From: Lingula anatina
Lineage: Eukaryota > Brachiopoda > Lingulata > Lingulida > Lingulidae
Direction: 5' to 3'
Length of the DNA stretch: 64,000 nt
Assembly: GCF_001039355.2 (NCBI RefSeq)
Contig: NW_019776135.1
Location: 71,734 to 135,733, forward strand
Shown: one piece after another, positions 24,039-39,051 of the stretch
How positions within the stretch are numbered: the stretch's first letter is position 1
How the letters are laid out: every line of letters starts with the position of its first letter
Notes under the pieces: generated by a model
Database searches by the model: none
Told to the model about the DNA's origin: nothing
The model's input: only the letters and a program-made list of their open reading frames with translations
Position numbers and translations under genes: made by a program

Positions 24039-26020
24039 AATAATCTACATTTTAACACAAAACATGAGAAATTTGAAGAGAACAGATGAAAAAGCGAACA
24101 GATCAATTAACGAAGTCTTATTCTATTTCAACGTCAGTGAACGTATGCCAGAGATAAACTTAATCGCTCTTCGTAAATATGATATTTATTAATCCAATAA
24201 CAGCATGGATTCTCTTCCTGTTGGTCTAGCATAAATACCTTACACTTGCTTGCTATACTCTCTTACATTTATTGGGATTGTAAATTACTGTTGTTATATA
24301 GTGGATACATTTACCATCTTCCTAATAGTATTAGGCATTTTTCATGAAGGGCATCTTTAATTTCCCCAAAATAATATGTATCGATTAGTGCCATTTGTCT
24401 ACCTCTCAAAGAAGGAACTGGGCTTGCATCTTAACCGGTTTCAAATAGCCATTTTCTAAACATATTTATCTTTGTCACGAACTTTTATTGGCGTCCATGG
24501 TTAATTCTATGTCAATCTTTGTTTTCATCCCCTTTGTCTTTACTAGCGTAAACGCCAATAGAAACCCTGCACAGAACATGAAAGATTATTTTCGTACTTA
24601 AACAGCCTCACGATCACTGAGCAGTTATTATATCATGAAAACGACAGTGTTGAGGAGTAACCTTATTTGACCAGTCATAACAAATCAAATAGCAGAGGCC
24701 GAAAATGTTCAACAAAAAGATATAAACTGAATAACATCCATTTTCAAAATTGCGATTTCGTTTCATCTTCGGATTCAGCAATTACCTACCATAAATTGCA
24801 TGTGAAAAAATAAAAAATAAGGGAACCCTCATCAAAATAATCACCAAACCCGTATATGTATATGACGAGATGCATAAAGTTTTATAAATTGCCTGGACTT
24901 TTAAGAGCAGTACCGACCTGGTGACCTTTGGATGACCTCTGTACACTGTTGGCTGTCCTGCTGCCATACATCTGCAAATGAAAAGGTAAAAGGAATTGTG
25001 ATAAAAAGAGGGATTTTTCTCAATCTTCAGTGTTGGATAAAGACGAGTAACAACACAGTTGGGTGGCTAGACCCAAGTGCACGTCAAGGTTTTCCGCGCA
25101 CTGTTTTATTTAAAACTGTTTTGACAAAAAAAGAAGTTCAAATAAATGGATACACAAAAAAGAAAATAATAATGACATGATCTAAAAGATGATACATTAC
25201 TTTGTATTCTTTGTTACGTTCAAACACAAAAATAAATAAATTGTGAGGCAGTCTTTTGTCATGTGCCATATTTAGTTTTGCATATAACTACAACATTGTG
25301 TTGCTTCTGGAAAGTGTAAATTTCGTCCAGACAAAACTCAATACAAAAATGGTAAAAATATCAATGGCCGAATAAGCGTTTCGTGACCTTTTGGGTGATG
25401 GCCTTCTTCAAAACTGTCGTCGACTCTGTCCGAACGAAAAGTAGGATGGTAATGTTGCAAAATCATATGAGCGTCGTAGCATCCAAAGACAAAATTTGTC
25501 ACACTGATGAACAGCAAAACGCTGAACATATGACTATAACATTTGCTAAATGTATTTATTCTTGGCCTTTCCGAAGAAGGGCTGAGCTGCATTCATCATC
25601 AATAGGTAATTATAAAGATACTGAGTCTATTTCATACAACTTTTCCAGTACCTGATTTTATCTATGTACTTATTTTAGGTACACCATGCTTCATACTTCT
25701 TAAGATATATATCATAGTAAACGCCCTAAACTTTTAGTACGAATTTCTAACAAATAATTCACATACCAATTCTTGAAATTACATATATACAATATTTTTA
25801 GGGGGAGATAATGTAACCCGGTAATATTTTCTTTAAGTTATACTATTTGAAACACTGTGGTGGCATTTGCTTGGACCTAGTCGGAATTATTTGACCCAAG
25901 TACTCGCTATAATATGCATCTTTTAAATTATAGTAACTTAGTATATATCTATCATGTTTGCATATCAATGTATGAAACGGTATCATTGACGCAAGTCTTT
26001 GTATAAGCTTTCTTATTAAT

Positions 26021-26057
26021 TCATTTATTTATTTATTTATTCATTTATTTATTTATT
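26021..26057. repeat. (ATTT)n microsatellite, interrupted
   Basis: Tandem ATTT units with a C interruption. Confidence 0.85.
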
Positions 26058-29000
26058 ACTATTAACATATTACATAAGAACATTTCGAACATATTGCGTC
26101 TCATTTCGAGAAGATCAAGTGGATTCAAAATCCACGGCTTGAGATCCAATGATTGGTCTTTTATCCCGCGCACTCCTTAGTTCAGCTATTCTTAGGCAGT
26201 CATATTTCACTACATATAAATAAATCAAAGATACATGTATAACTCTGGCAGAGGTTAGGGCATATATTACACAGCAAGAAGAGAGCAAGACCAGTATATC
26301 AATGTGCTGAAGACTGGTTAATCAATTACCTTTTGAAACAGATAACAAAAGTCATCATTCCGCTTTAGCTTTTCGAGAGCTTTTGTTTTTAATGGATACC
26401 TAAAAAGTTTGTTTTTTTTATTATTAATTTATGAAAATTATATGCCTCAGAAATAACAAGTAGTCAAGTTAATGAATTTTATTGAATTGAAGTAAATGTA
26501 CCCATTAGATGCACGTTCCACGGTTTTAGTTTGTGATGTTATGTAGGTAGAATACTTCAAGCTGATACATGTGCATACTATGTCAACTTGCCTCCGGAAA
26601 AAACCCTTCAATATATAAATATACCCGCCCTGTTGTTGTAGATTCTTTCCGATGAAACTCAAGAAATGGTCATTCAATAATTCAATGTACTTGTTCCTGG
26701 CGTGTACACAATTATTTATTGTGGCTGTCTGATTCAATGACAAACCTCTGATATTAAGATTGATGATATCATAAGAATTTCCAGGATGTTACTAAGTGTC
26801 AAGATTAATACATAAGATAACACATTTACCTGGTGATGAGCTTTCTTGGCCAAATCTATAAAACATATTTGGCAAAAAACCGAAATGAATGATATCGATA
26901 ACTTCAAAAACGCATCTCATCAATGAGTTTCTTTAAAGGGATAAACTGTTTTAAAGTCAATGCCCACTATCTTCTTTTTCATTAGTTTCCATGTCAAAGG
27001 GTACAGTTCGTAGCACCCTTTTAATTTATGAGATTACTACGCCTACACCAAAGTCGTATTATTTATATGCCAAGGAAATTGGAAGGAACTAAATATAATT
27101 CTTTATTTGACCCTAGTCAACGTTTCTTCATTGAACATTTCTGAGTTTGCAACTCGATATAACGTTAACATGCAAGTTATATTGAGGTTTATTGAATACA
27201 GTCGGGATATGTAGTATTTTTTTCGCCGCCAAAGTTCATACACTAATCCCAATTGATTGCTTCACATGACTACTTAATAAGTAAATAAATAAATTAATTT
27301 AAATTGAACAAAATTTAAAAAAATAATAAGTAAAATTGAGATTAGTACGCTGTCGTTTGCATTCTGTTGTAGCAATCTAAACTGCAGTCATAATTTTGTT
27401 CTTCCAAAGATTTCTATGCTGGCATAAAATAGACTGTAAGCTACCTGAAAAGAAGGAAATCTCTTAGATTTTATAAAATTAAGGCAAAAAATTTCTAAGT
27501 CCCCAATAATCGATATTACTTTAGAAGTGCTTTGTTGAACCACAGGTCCATATATAGCTGCATTTCACATAACCCGGCAGAAAGAAGCGATGAATGGACT
27601 TTACCGCAATACAATTGGTTTGCAATTGCCTATTGATCTGCTTTCGAGATTGCACGCAGAGGAGTAAATACCAAATTATTTTAGAAAGAAAATGAGTTGC
27701 TTTAAACATGCCCAATACCAAAACAGTTAGTTATACCAAACTCAATACCAAAACGCATAGTTGTGCCTTTGATATCTCTGGTATTTACCGTCTACAGGCG
27801 TATTTTTTAGTCACCTCAAGTTCAATATTGTAGTGAATATTAACATTATATTTTAACCTTCCTCTCTACGAGCCTGCTTATTAAGTTGGCTTATACAGGA
27901 ATATAGAAATCAAAACATTCGAGTAAAATGAAACAGCATTAAGGAATAATATCGCATTTCTTTTGATAAAACCATAAAAAATTGAATCTTCATATCAAAG
28001 AAAACATAATTCACAATGGGTACCAAGTCCCTTGCAGAAACCATAAACCACCTCAAAAAATAAGTTTGGGGGGTTAAAAATTGAAAACTGCCAAGTACTG
28101 AAACATCAAGAAACGCTATAAATACTTCATCTAAGCTGTAATAAGCTTTTTTTTCAAAAGAGGTGTAAAATAGAAAGAACAAAAGAATGGGAACAAAATA
28201 TAGAATAAGACCCCATAAGTGGACTATCTTGGGGATATCTAAGGTCATGTTTGTGCATTTTTAACCGCAAAACGAAAGAAAAGCGAAGGGACGTCCAGTT
28301 AAAGTAACCTAAAGAGTCCTTTGTTCCCCTGCCAGTTCACGTTGCAACCAAGACTCTTTCTCCAGTATTGAATGTCCATCGTTGTAGCTAGCCGTGCACT
28401 GACCCAAGCGGGTTCCGGACACATCACTTCCACTTAGTCTAACTTGAATTGAGGCAGTTTTCTTAATAGAGGTAACTACGTGCACCATCTAATCGATAGC
28501 TACATTGATTTCGGTTCTCCAAGTCAACTAGACACGGACTTCCTTATACGACAAGATTCATTTTCATGAAATGCAGATAACAGCTAGTTGGAATAGTCTT
28601 ATTTATATTACATTTTATTTGTATTGAATAAAACAACTACATATCAACATTTTACTGTGTGCCATTTTGCTTTTGCTGTTTCTATTTTCAGGTTGTCCCA
28701 TCTTAACTCGAAAGACAATTTCTCTGCTTTTGTCAATAAAGAATGACAAAATTATAATGATAAAAGTGTCCACGAGTAACTCGTACTGATGTGTACTCAT
28801 AAATGTCTCTACCATTTTATTGACTTGCACATTGCATGAACAATATTCATCAGAATGTACAACAAAATCAGTACTTTTTCTGAAATCATCATCACATTTC
28901 GTAATTCAGTTCCTACAGTTATTTCAAATACAAGATACAAGATATGGGCCAAACTCATAAATAATTTCAGTGTCTTTTCACATTAAATACACAGTCCTTG

Positions 29001-29454
29001 CCCGAGAGTTTGTTTCAGTAATTAACCTAGTTAAAAACCAATCAACTCAGACGCAACCGCTTTGAATGGTGGGCTAGAGAATTCAAGAAATGCCCGATCA
29101 TTGGCGTTTATTTATACTTATTACTGCAGCTTAACAAGAAAAAAAAGTAGTTCTCACATGTGAATCACATCTAAACGTGGATTTTCACAATTCCCACGTT
29201 AAACGTTTTTTCTACTCAATTAGTCTGTGATTGTTTTCGATACTGACCGCATAACTTGCATAACATCTGTGTAGGTGTGATGGTACAAGTATCAAAATTA
29301 TTTCTTTATTGATTCTAGCGTTTTGATGGTCTCTTGATGGAATACATTTTACATGTATATTTTACCTGTACAATTGTACATATGCGTTACTGCTATCCGT
29401 TTCTTTCAAATTTTGGAAGATGGCCTGCCTTCCTATAGTGAAGCTGGGGCAGTG

Positions 29455-29494
29455 GACACACACTCACGCACACACACACGCACGCACACACACA
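29455..29494. repeat. (CA)n-type microsatellite, imperfect
   Basis: CA repeats interspersed with CG and CTCA. Confidence 0.85.
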
Positions 29495-30146
29495 AATATA
29501 TGGCCTCCTCTCAATCTCAGATCAGCAAATGATAAAATGTAAACAAGTTATAGCGTGTAATAATTCAGAATAGCCCTGCTATAATCAAGTTATCTACTGT
29601 GTCAGCCAATCAATCATTTAAAGAGACGCCTTTTACCCACACTTATCATTCTGCATCTAAATGTTTCATATTTCGACCTAAACTTACATCTTCTTTTATA
29701 CACGTGTAGCATCAGGGCACTTATGACGACATGCATTCTCCAACAAGGTACGCGGGTACACGTATTTTCATCGTGTAGCCTAATGCATCGTTAACAGGTG
29801 CCCCAAATCAATATCCTGGGACAAACGATGTATTTTTTATCAATTCTAAGTGACTGCAAATGGTTTTTCGTTTTTTTCTCCTATTTTTGAAGCCTTTCAC
29901 TAACTGACCAAAAGTTATTTCAAACATACAACAAATAGGCGGTCGTTTTTAAAAGTCCGAGTCACTAATTTGTCAAAATATTCCCAGTGAAAGATCACAC
30001 GCGTTATAAAGATTTTTTCTACTCGTGAAAATAAGGCAAAAGGTCAAATTGTCTTTAAGCCTTAAGTGGATTTTTTAATCATATAAAAATGCCAATTCTA
30101 ATTTCATTCTAAAAACATACGAAATATTTGTGCATAAATGCATTTC

Positions 30147-30188
<42 letters not shown>
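30147..30188. repeat. (AAT)n microsatellite
   Basis: About fourteen AAT units. Confidence 0.9.
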
Positions 30189-30192
<4 letters not shown>

Positions 30193-32425
30193 TTTATTTT
30201 TTGCTTGATTGTTATAAAAAATCTTCGTGAACAACTTGCTGTTACAAAGGATCACAAAAATTTTATTAATTCCTCGTTATCAACAAAGCCTCCGTCTTTT
30301 ATTTACCAGCATCACGTTGGTGAAACAAACTTATACATATCCTTAACTCCCATTCCACATGCTAATGAATTCAAATTTTTCAATGATGCACATTTAAAGA
30401 CTATTTAGCTTATGCATCATCCTCCCATTTCCCCTGAGCTACAGCAGCATTGGAATTTGTTCAAGACACATATGAACACTTGTGGGTAACATATTACACC
30501 AACTAAATATATTTTGCCATAATATGGCTCAGGACATAAACATGGCCCTCTTCTATCTACACAACCACCTAGAACTTTACCCGGGGTGACCCTTTTGCGG
30601 ACAAAAGACACCGGTTAGACCACCATTATGATTCATTCGCCAAGGTCAAAAGTTCATTTCTTTTTTCTTCTTTTCTTTGGTCACCAGTATAAACTTGACA
30701 AACGGTGTACCACATTGTCATATGAATTGAGCAAAATAAGAATTTAGGAGGGAGTTAAATATTTGTTTGTAAGTGATGGGTATTTTTAGTCCGGACATGC
30801 AGCCTAGTTTGTTTATAACATGGCTTTGCGTACAATGCCAATATAAAGAAAATATTGTAAATGTCAAAATCTATATACAACCGAAGACTCAGTGCAAAAA
30901 GTCAAGAGACGTCTTGAAGAATATTAGAATATTGTCCATTTTTTTATGTTGTGAAATAAATGGAAATGACACACTCGTTTTCTCTTGGTTGTAAAATGAC
31001 AAATAAATAAATAAAAAATAATAATACATAAATAACTTTGTTGGTTTTCGCCCAATAATAAAGTGACACATAGGAGAGAATTTTAAAAAGTGATTTTTGC
31101 TTTTCAAGTAAATTTCTTGAAATATTCATTTTTACAGCTTAAAAGCGCTTTTTGAAATTTAGAAAGCAATTTTGCAATTTTGTTTAAAAAACATCAGCGT
31201 TACTGTAATTGCAATGTATTTTACTACAATGGTTTGATTTAAGAGAAAAGTGCATTTTTTATTAAAAAATTCAGATGTTTCACCAATTTTGAAGGATGAC
31301 ATTTTAAACGTTTAAAGTGAGTCGAAGTTTATTATCTAATTCTCCCAATTTCAAACGCTTTTTGCCAAAAATCAAAGATATGAAAATAAATACAATAATC
31401 TATTTTCGTATTTGAAGGCTACTCTCTGCCAAGTAGGCCTATAGGCAAAAATTTCTCCTTGGACAGTACATAAAAGTGCGAAGAATTAGTGAGTAAAATA
31501 TGTTCAAATATCTTAGTAAAAAAGAACCTTTTGTGCTCTTTCTAGGTTTTAAAAGACATATTTGTGTATAGTAGTGGACATTTGCTAAATTGTTAGTAAA
31601 ACAAATATGCAAACAATCGATAAAATTGTTGGAAAGCAGCAGATAAAACTAATTTCATTTCAAATGCTATTTACAAATAACAGAATATTCGTACCTAAAA
31701 GACTGTTAAACACAAAACACACGTTTTAGCTTGAGGTTTAAGGTTCAAAAATAACAAAATGACAAAACAAAAATTTCAAAGAAGTCAATAGGCATGAAAG
31801 CAACATGTTAAGTATTTAAAAATACATTAAACAAATAATTTTGAGCGTATTTTCGACATTTTCCCTTACACACATTTGTGTACTTCATATTTATCAAACA
31901 GATTCTCAGATTTATTGTTTAGTTTTCGGTCGAATCCTCTCTGACTGATATTTTGGTACTTCTAAGAAAACCGCCAAATTTTGACAATATGGGACATAGA
32001 AGAACAATCGCAGAACAGTTTTATTTGTCAAAGCTATTAACTTGTTCCTTTTAAACATTTATACTCTAAACAAATGCGGGAAATGATAAAAAATATTCAA
32101 TAACTGCTTTCAATAACGTTAATCAATATTTTTTAGCTGTAGGCACAAGAACAAAAAAATGCATTGAGCGCAGATAAACTTACCTATTTATTTATTTGTT
32201 AATTAATTAATTTGTTTTTTTTTTTTTTTTGTTTATTTATTTCGCGTTGATATGAACTGAAAAATAATATGTGAATGAAAAATAACTTCACATGTAATTA
32301 AGAAAGTGTTACTATAGAAAAAATATTTCAGACAAAAAAGAAAGGTAAATTTTTGAATGAATTAAACGATTCACGCTTTGTCTTATTTTCTCACTCTGTA
32401 TTTCTTTAATGAGTAATAAAAATTA

Positions 32426-32451
32426 AGAGAGAGAGAGAGAGAGAGAGAGAA
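32426..32451. repeat. (GA)n microsatellite
   Basis: Thirteen GA units on the plus strand. Confidence 0.9.
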
Positions 32452-35400
32452 AGAAAGTAAAACCAAAACAGCGTTACAGTTAAATTTTTTTTACAAAAGG
32501 AGAATACTGATATTAATCCCATCTAACACAAGTAATATTAAGAACTAGCCATACTCTCTTAACAACTACGATATTGTGCTTTATGGAAATGAATAAAAAT
32601 CACAAAGACACTATCATATTGTGGTGATTGCGTTAAGTGTTGAAATAAAAAAAATACATGTATATGTAGCTGCAAAGTAAAATTCGGAGTGTTGAATGCT
32701 TATAATACCAAACAATTTCTCTTCACATTTGAGAGTCAAAATTAAAAAAAACAAAAAACAAAAAACAGTTACGCCTATGAAAAATGTAAAAACACGTGAG
32801 AGAAATTTGCTTAGGCTAAACAAAACTACCAATCGCTGACGACAACCTAGGATGGTTTTCATTTGGAAATATTTAGATCGACCATCTGAAATCCGTAGCG
32901 GTGAAAGCATTTTTCACACCACCAAACATTCATCCCAAAATGCAACAAAGTCAAGAATTACCATTCCCTTTGAAAAGCTATGAAAATATTGTTATTGTTT
33001 TGAAAATATAACACACGCTGGATAATGGGAAATCAGTAACCATTCGAATACATGCACGTCTTCATTATCATGCTAAATAAACACAATTAGTCTGCGCAAC
33101 ATACAGAACACCTACCACAATGGCTATCAGGATGGCTAATATTTACATTTGCACTATTTTGCTGAACTATTTGCATATTCATTGGTGTTTTTCTACATTC
33201 CCGTCTATCATAAAACGCATTTCTAGCTTAAGAACTTTGTGTGTGATTACTTGATCCTTTCTCCAGCAACCAATTCAACAACATTCTTAACAAAAATATG
33301 ACATCATAGTGTATCAAATTAAAATAAATGACTCCATAGAGCGCTCTGGAAAGACGTTAGTATACTTGCTGTTTTATATCACTTGTGATAAAAGAATGCC
33401 TTCTTATATATGCAATTATTTATGAAGGTCAGTGATCACCTGTACCGACAGTGTTCAGCTATTAACAACCTATAATATTTCATAAATTATTAACCGCAGC
33501 TGTCAGTACCGTCATCTAAAGAAAATAATCATTTGCTTTTTTTATTTAATTGGCTCGAACGACCACCTGCATTCCCGTTTCGCACCATCAGCGTGGAAAT
33601 GAACCAATTATTCAACGAGAGGGCATGTGAAAACAAAGTTGAACTAACCCACTGTTCAGGGTAAAATAACTAGCTGCTAGTACTAGAAACGGTGCATGCA
33701 GTCCTACCTTCAAGTACCACCGAAAACAGACTTTCTCTTCTATCGATATTTATATACAGGAAAATAAAAAAAAATTCGTTTACAACTAGCTAAGAGTTCA
33801 CAAAACTTTACCAGGCTCGCGATCTCGGCGGGCGTACCGTGTCACTGATGTTCCCGCAACCTGGTACTTCCCGTCTGTCTGTCTTCAGGCAGCGGTGATT
33901 TTAGGTTCAGAGGGTTTGTGCGAAAGACGTGATATCGAAATGTGTGACTTTATCTTAGGCTGATCAACTGATATCCTTGACTAATCAACTAATAAAAGGA
34001 GAAAGCGTTTGTTTTGTTCAGAGATACTTAGCTGTTTAAAGCTACCTAGCTAAAAACCACTTGCTCAAAACCACTCCTCGTTCAATGTCTTCATTCTTCC
34101 AGTGCATCGGTGTCTAGCCGAGTCCAAGCACTTACCTCATTCTCTCAGAGTAATCCTCCTGGGAAGGAAAGTAATCCAATACGTATTGTTCTGTTGGTTC
34201 ATTGCCCTGTCCACCCTGTGTGTGTCATGAAAAATGACAGGATGATAAATCACCAAGAGGTCAAGAGTCCCGTCACCGCATCGAGCGGAGAGACCTATCT
34301 GTTTGTAAAGACCAAGCAAAATGTATTTTTTAACCCCGGTCAATCTAGACACACTGACCTTTTCATTCTCCAGACTATGACAGGAAGGGGAGATCATAGT
34401 ATCATTAAAGAAATAAAGAAGAAAAGAAAAGGATAAATGCCCCTAAAACTGTTTAATTATTATTTTCATTGGTCAATTTAAGTTATCGGTTTGACTTTCT
34501 GGGAGTAAGTGCAAAACGTCTAATTACGTTGACCAATATTTTTTACAATTAAGATGTTGGTCTCTGGGGGATATGACGTCACACAAGTGCTTCGACCTGG
34601 TTTGCTGCCCTGCGCATGACACCACGTGTTATGTAATGGGTCAGTTTTGAACACGCGGGGCATCTTACTTTTTTTTAGTCGGAGTACCAGGCTGAACTTT
34701 AAAAGCCATGCTTGGCCATAACAACGTATTGGTCGGCGAGCGATCTACATTTGAATGCAGTTTTGGATATTAATATGAATTTCATCAGTATGAATATGAA
34801 GATAGACATTAAAAAATTTCATTTTTAAAACACGGCAATTCCTGATGAGTTTTAGAAGAATGTAAAAAACTTACAATTTTAGAATATTCCCGAAGCCTCG
34901 GAGCGGGATGATAATACACTGTACATGACAGTCAGGGCCGCCCGCATAAAATGGGGAAAAATAGACAATGCGTTTGAATACAGCGATTTGAATCCATGTA
35001 AGGTTAAGCTGATACTGAACAATCGCGAAAAACTGTCGATAGGGCGAACAAAACCAAGGCTTTTTAAACCGTTAACTACAATATGGCCAAAACGACGGTG
35101 AAAGCGACCCTCAATCCCTCTGACAGTAGGCCTACGCAACGCTGCTCCTAATAGTTCGACCAGTAGGCCTACTCCCAACTTTCAACGTTATATAGCGTAT
35201 GCACTCAATCTTTGTTTAACTGTAGGCCCTGTCTCACTTAAGCTGTGCTGCAGCTTAAAATACTTTTGAATTATACATTTTAATTCAACAGATATACTTA
35301 ATTTTACCACTTGCGTGAGCGTGCTCAGGTAACACAGTTTACTTTCTGGAACAAGCTGTACAAAACTTAAATTTATAGAACAAGAAAAAAAAAGAACATG

Positions 35401-35700
35401 AGCACTCGACAACAGCATCACACGTATTTTTACGTCTTTGAAAAAAAAGCCGAAGTAAACCATTCCCCCTTTCAATAAAGGTCTTAAACTTAAAATGCCT
35501 CCTTTCAGTCGCTCAGTAAGATATCAATTTTGTAAGGAATCTCGTACAACTATATTTAATTACGTTTAGTCACAAGCGTCAATAAGTTATAACACCGAAC
35601 AGGAAAATCTTCAGCACCTATGAAAGCCAAAACTTTTAATCTTAAAATAAAGGAATACGAACATTTCCAATGTAGTAATTTCTTTTCGGTTAAAACACAG

Positions 35701-36302
35701 ATTGGACCAATCCTGGTTCAAACCAAGGATAGTCCTGTATGCTGGGTGTGAATACAACCTGGATCCACCCTGCGAACAGGTTTACGAACCGGCTTTAGCC
35801 CAAAAACTGCTCTTAGCTCTTACTAAAATTGTAGTCTACTTCGACCCAATATAAAATCAGTAGTAGCCCAGCTAAACGAAATATTCATGAAAATAGCACC
35901 CTTTTTATGACAGGGAAGTTTATCACCCCATTCTCATAGATTAGATCGACCTACATTGGATCGACCTAACTCCCTGGGGGTTCACGCTAAATAGCTGTCA
36001 GCCGGGCGGACACGAAAGTTAATTACCCCTTAAAGCTTGTAGTAGGCGGGGACGGACACTTAAGGGGGATTATCTGACAGTAATCTAGTGAGACTCCCCG
36101 CGGTGATAGATCGATCTAAAAGTTGTGAGAACAGAGCCTATGACTAATGTTTCAGACCGATACTTCATTCAAATGGACTACTATGGAAACATCTTGTACT
36201 AGAGTAGACCAAATGATTGATCTAAAAGTCGAGATAAGAGCCATTTTAGGGCGTTGGCACTTTTGTCAAACTTGCCCCTGGTTCAAACCAAGGATTGCCC
36301 AA
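35701..36302. mobile_element. ~600 bp inverted-repeat element containing a nested MITE
   Basis: The left end reads TTGGACCAATCCTGGTTCAA; the right end read on the minus strand is TTGGGCAATCCTTGGTTTGA, an imperfect terminal inverted repeat. The centre is occupied by the family 1 element at 35927-36138, so it was inserted into an older element. No coding capacity. Confidence 0.6.
35927..36138. mobile_element. ~212 bp MITE, family 1, copy 1 (nested)
   Basis: Ends with near-inverted sequences (CCATTCTCATAGATTAGATC; GATCGATCTAAAAGTTGTGA). The body (CTAACTCCCTGGGGGTTCAC, GCTTGTAGTAGGCGGG, AATCTAGTGAGACTCCCCG) is shared with copies at 45564 and 58571. This copy is the most diverged at its right end. 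Confidence 0.8.
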
Positions 36303-37751
36303 CATTCGACGAATAACACAGACATGTTATTCACTCGTGTTTATTTCAAAGGACAGAGGTTTACGCTATGACACAGAACTTCAATTAAAAACTGTCACTA
36401 ATGAATATCATATCAGCACACTAGAGCAATATGTGCGGTCAGATGCAACAAATCGACCCCTTAAATGAATCAATAATTCAACACACAATTTTTACACGAT
36501 GCAGCATTATCTTCGTACAAGGCACTCATGTACACTTCAGCCTTATGTACTTTGTTTTACTGCAAATGGCAAAATTCAATAACAGAAATGCCAAAGTTAT
36601 TAATTCCAATATTCCTCACTAAATACAAGTCAAATGACATCTTTCTGAATAACCGTATTAACCAAAGTACAAGCTGTTGTTATAAGGGTGGAGTTGTTAA
36701 TGTTTCAAAATTACTGTCTATCGAGGTATATTCACAATCCATAAAAATGATATATTAATATATTAATAACCTTAAGGGTACTGGTATCCACTCTTGCTGC
36801 CCCTATCAGATGGCCCTAGCCATCCCTTTCTCTTTCTCTGCTCTGATTAATGTCAAACTACTATTAAAGACAAAGGTGCAATGAAACAGGGAATTAGGTC
36901 AGCATAACCCTGCTAAACAGCACATGGTTTCCTTGTGGGCATGTCCATATATGTTAAACTTTAATTTTCCAAACTCTGCAGAGACTCCAGAACCTGTGAA
37001 GGTGACAGCTAAGGTCTGACATAGAGCTAATCATGTTACAGTACCCTACTGTTAAAGTATTTCACTTACGAATACAGAATTTCATGAAATCTTTGCTAAC
37101 CAAAGCTGCCTCATAGATTATATTCGGACTTGAATTAGAACAAAGCAAATGGGTGTCTCAGACAAACTAGGTCTCTTAACTAAAGATGTAACCCGTAATC
37201 ACTACCTGCTTCACTCCGTGCATACAACATACTAGAAGTGTTTCCATCAAGGTCAACTTACAACAACAACAAAAAAACTTATGCCATCCAAAAAATATTT
37301 AACCCAAGTAAATGAAATGAAACAAGTGGCAAAATACTTTAGAAATGGGCCACAACTCCATTTTTTCTGTTAGGGGTGTATGGCAGCAAAAGATTGTTGA
37401 ATGGTACCGTTCTAGATTCAGTCTCACATAAAAGTATGCTCCACCTGTTACCTCCACAATTCACCCCTCCCATTTTCTGTCCATCACTGCCACACCCTTA
37501 AATCACCTGCATTCATTATCAATATACTTCATTACTATTTACATATATTATTAAAATCTCAAAGTAAAAATATGCTGACAATCTTCTAGTCTACCACTTA
37601 TTAATGAAGCACCGCGCTGGCAGGATCTCGATATAAAATCCTCAAGGACAATCAGTGTGAAAATGCCCTGATTTTGGACACTGACCTCAGCGCTAACTGT
37701 TCTTTGCAAAGGCAGGTGTAGCTAGGCCACAAAGGATCAGGTCTTCACAAT

Positions 37752-37757
37752 TTTATT
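37752..37757 (-). terminator. Candidate polyadenylation signal of the two-DBD nuclear receptor
   Basis: AATAAA on the minus strand about 1.3 kb after the stop codon; an ATTAAA lies earlier at 37870-37875. Assignment is tentative. Confidence 0.35.
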
Positions 37758-38453
37758 ATAAAATATGACATATGCACTAAAACAAAATAAATTTAAAGTC
37801 ATGCACTTCTGATTTCTCCTGACTTCATTAATATAGATACGTTAAATTTACATAAGTTTCACTTTTTCATTTAATAGAAAAAATCCAATAAAAATTATAC
37901 AGTTAATTCTAGCAATATAAACATACTGGATTTAAGCACAGGCATATTAACAGAAGCTACATTTGTACCACAAAATATAGAGTACACCACTGATAAAACA
38001 TCTAATTTGACCCCTTTGATAACATCTGATGTAATGTATGGCTATTAGCCAAGGAACCTTCACTTCAAGCAAAGTAATTAGTGATGCAAAAATATGCTAA
38101 ATATACATATGTACAAAATCTACACCAGTTCCAGTAAAAACCCTGTGTCTGAACATTCAGTACAAAGTAGAGCAGAGCTCCCAGCCTCTGTGATAGAGAA
38201 TGCCTGGCTGCACAGCACAGCATGGACGTTTTACATTTTTCTCTGTTTCTGTCTTTGAAGATGAAACTCTCTTTAAAAACATCATGAATCTTGTTGACAT
38301 ATGCAACAATTCAAAATACAAAATCTCATACATCTTCCACTCACTACTGCAGTTCATGTGCCCAACACAGCACTCTTTATGAAGTGGTTTCACAAAAAGG
38401 CAACCACCTTCATGTATGCAGCCTGTTATTGCTGCTTTTCTATATCTTCCTTT

Positions 38454-38592
38454 CAGTTATAGAGGTCTCTCCCATCAGTGACCGTGGTCTCTACAATCAG
38501 TAATAGAGGTCTCTCTAGTCAGTTTACGTGATTTCTCTAGTCAGTTATCATGGTTTCTCCAAACAGTGATAGAGGTCTCTCCAGTCAATAAG
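38454..38592. repeat. 22-bp tandem repeat in the putative 3' UTR of the nuclear receptor
   Basis: Six copies of a 22-base unit plus a partial seventh, beginning at 38454, 38476, 38498, 38520, 38542 and 38564. Each starts CAGT and carries GGTCTCT or a variant. It lies about 0.5 kb after the stop codon. Confidence 0.8.
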
Positions 38593-39051
38593 AAGTATTC
38601 CCCATTTTCCACAGTAACTGCTGGAGAGGAACAGCACAGAGCTGGGCAGGCTGCCTGTTGGGCCAGAATACTGTGCTGATGTTCACTGGCAGGATGATGG
38701 CTTCAATCTCGTGTCTAGGTATCCATATCACAATAGCCAGAGTGCCACGTCCAGACACCCCTTCAGTCATCTCAAGCCATGAACACAATGCTCTGTGGAT
38801 TTGCAATAAAAAAGTACCACCAGTCTAAAGATGTGGTTCAAAGTAACAATATGTACATTTCCCCATGTTGCTATGATTACACAATGTACAATTTCAAACT
38901 CTAGATAAATGATTTTCCTAAAACCAAGATCCCATTTTTGCAATTTGAAATCTCCAATCTACAGTGTTAAGATGCCTTCACGAGGGAGGCAGCACATCCA
39001 GCTGCTCTCAGAGCCCGGCTACTGTTAGCTGTGCAGAGTGGCACACCAGGA

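Larger units (their letters stand above)
18243..35700. other. Long intergenic region without a recognisable gene
   Basis: About 17 kb of AT-rich DNA with only short open frames, none resembling a known protein family on either strand. It holds microsatellites (listed separately). A GC-richer, CpG-containing patch at about 33810-33900 might be a promoter or 5' exon, but no coding exon follows it. Small exons or non-coding RNAs cannot be excluded by eye. Confidence 0.5.

Noticed and set aside
33810-33900. GC-richer CpG-containing patch that could be a promoter
   Set aside because: No coding exon or recognisable promoter motif adjoins it; noted only in the intergenic entry.
34110-34436. Plus-strand open frame of about 100 codons in the gene desert
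   Set aside because: No known domain, no conserved motif, and an equally long frame on the opposite strand; probably chance.
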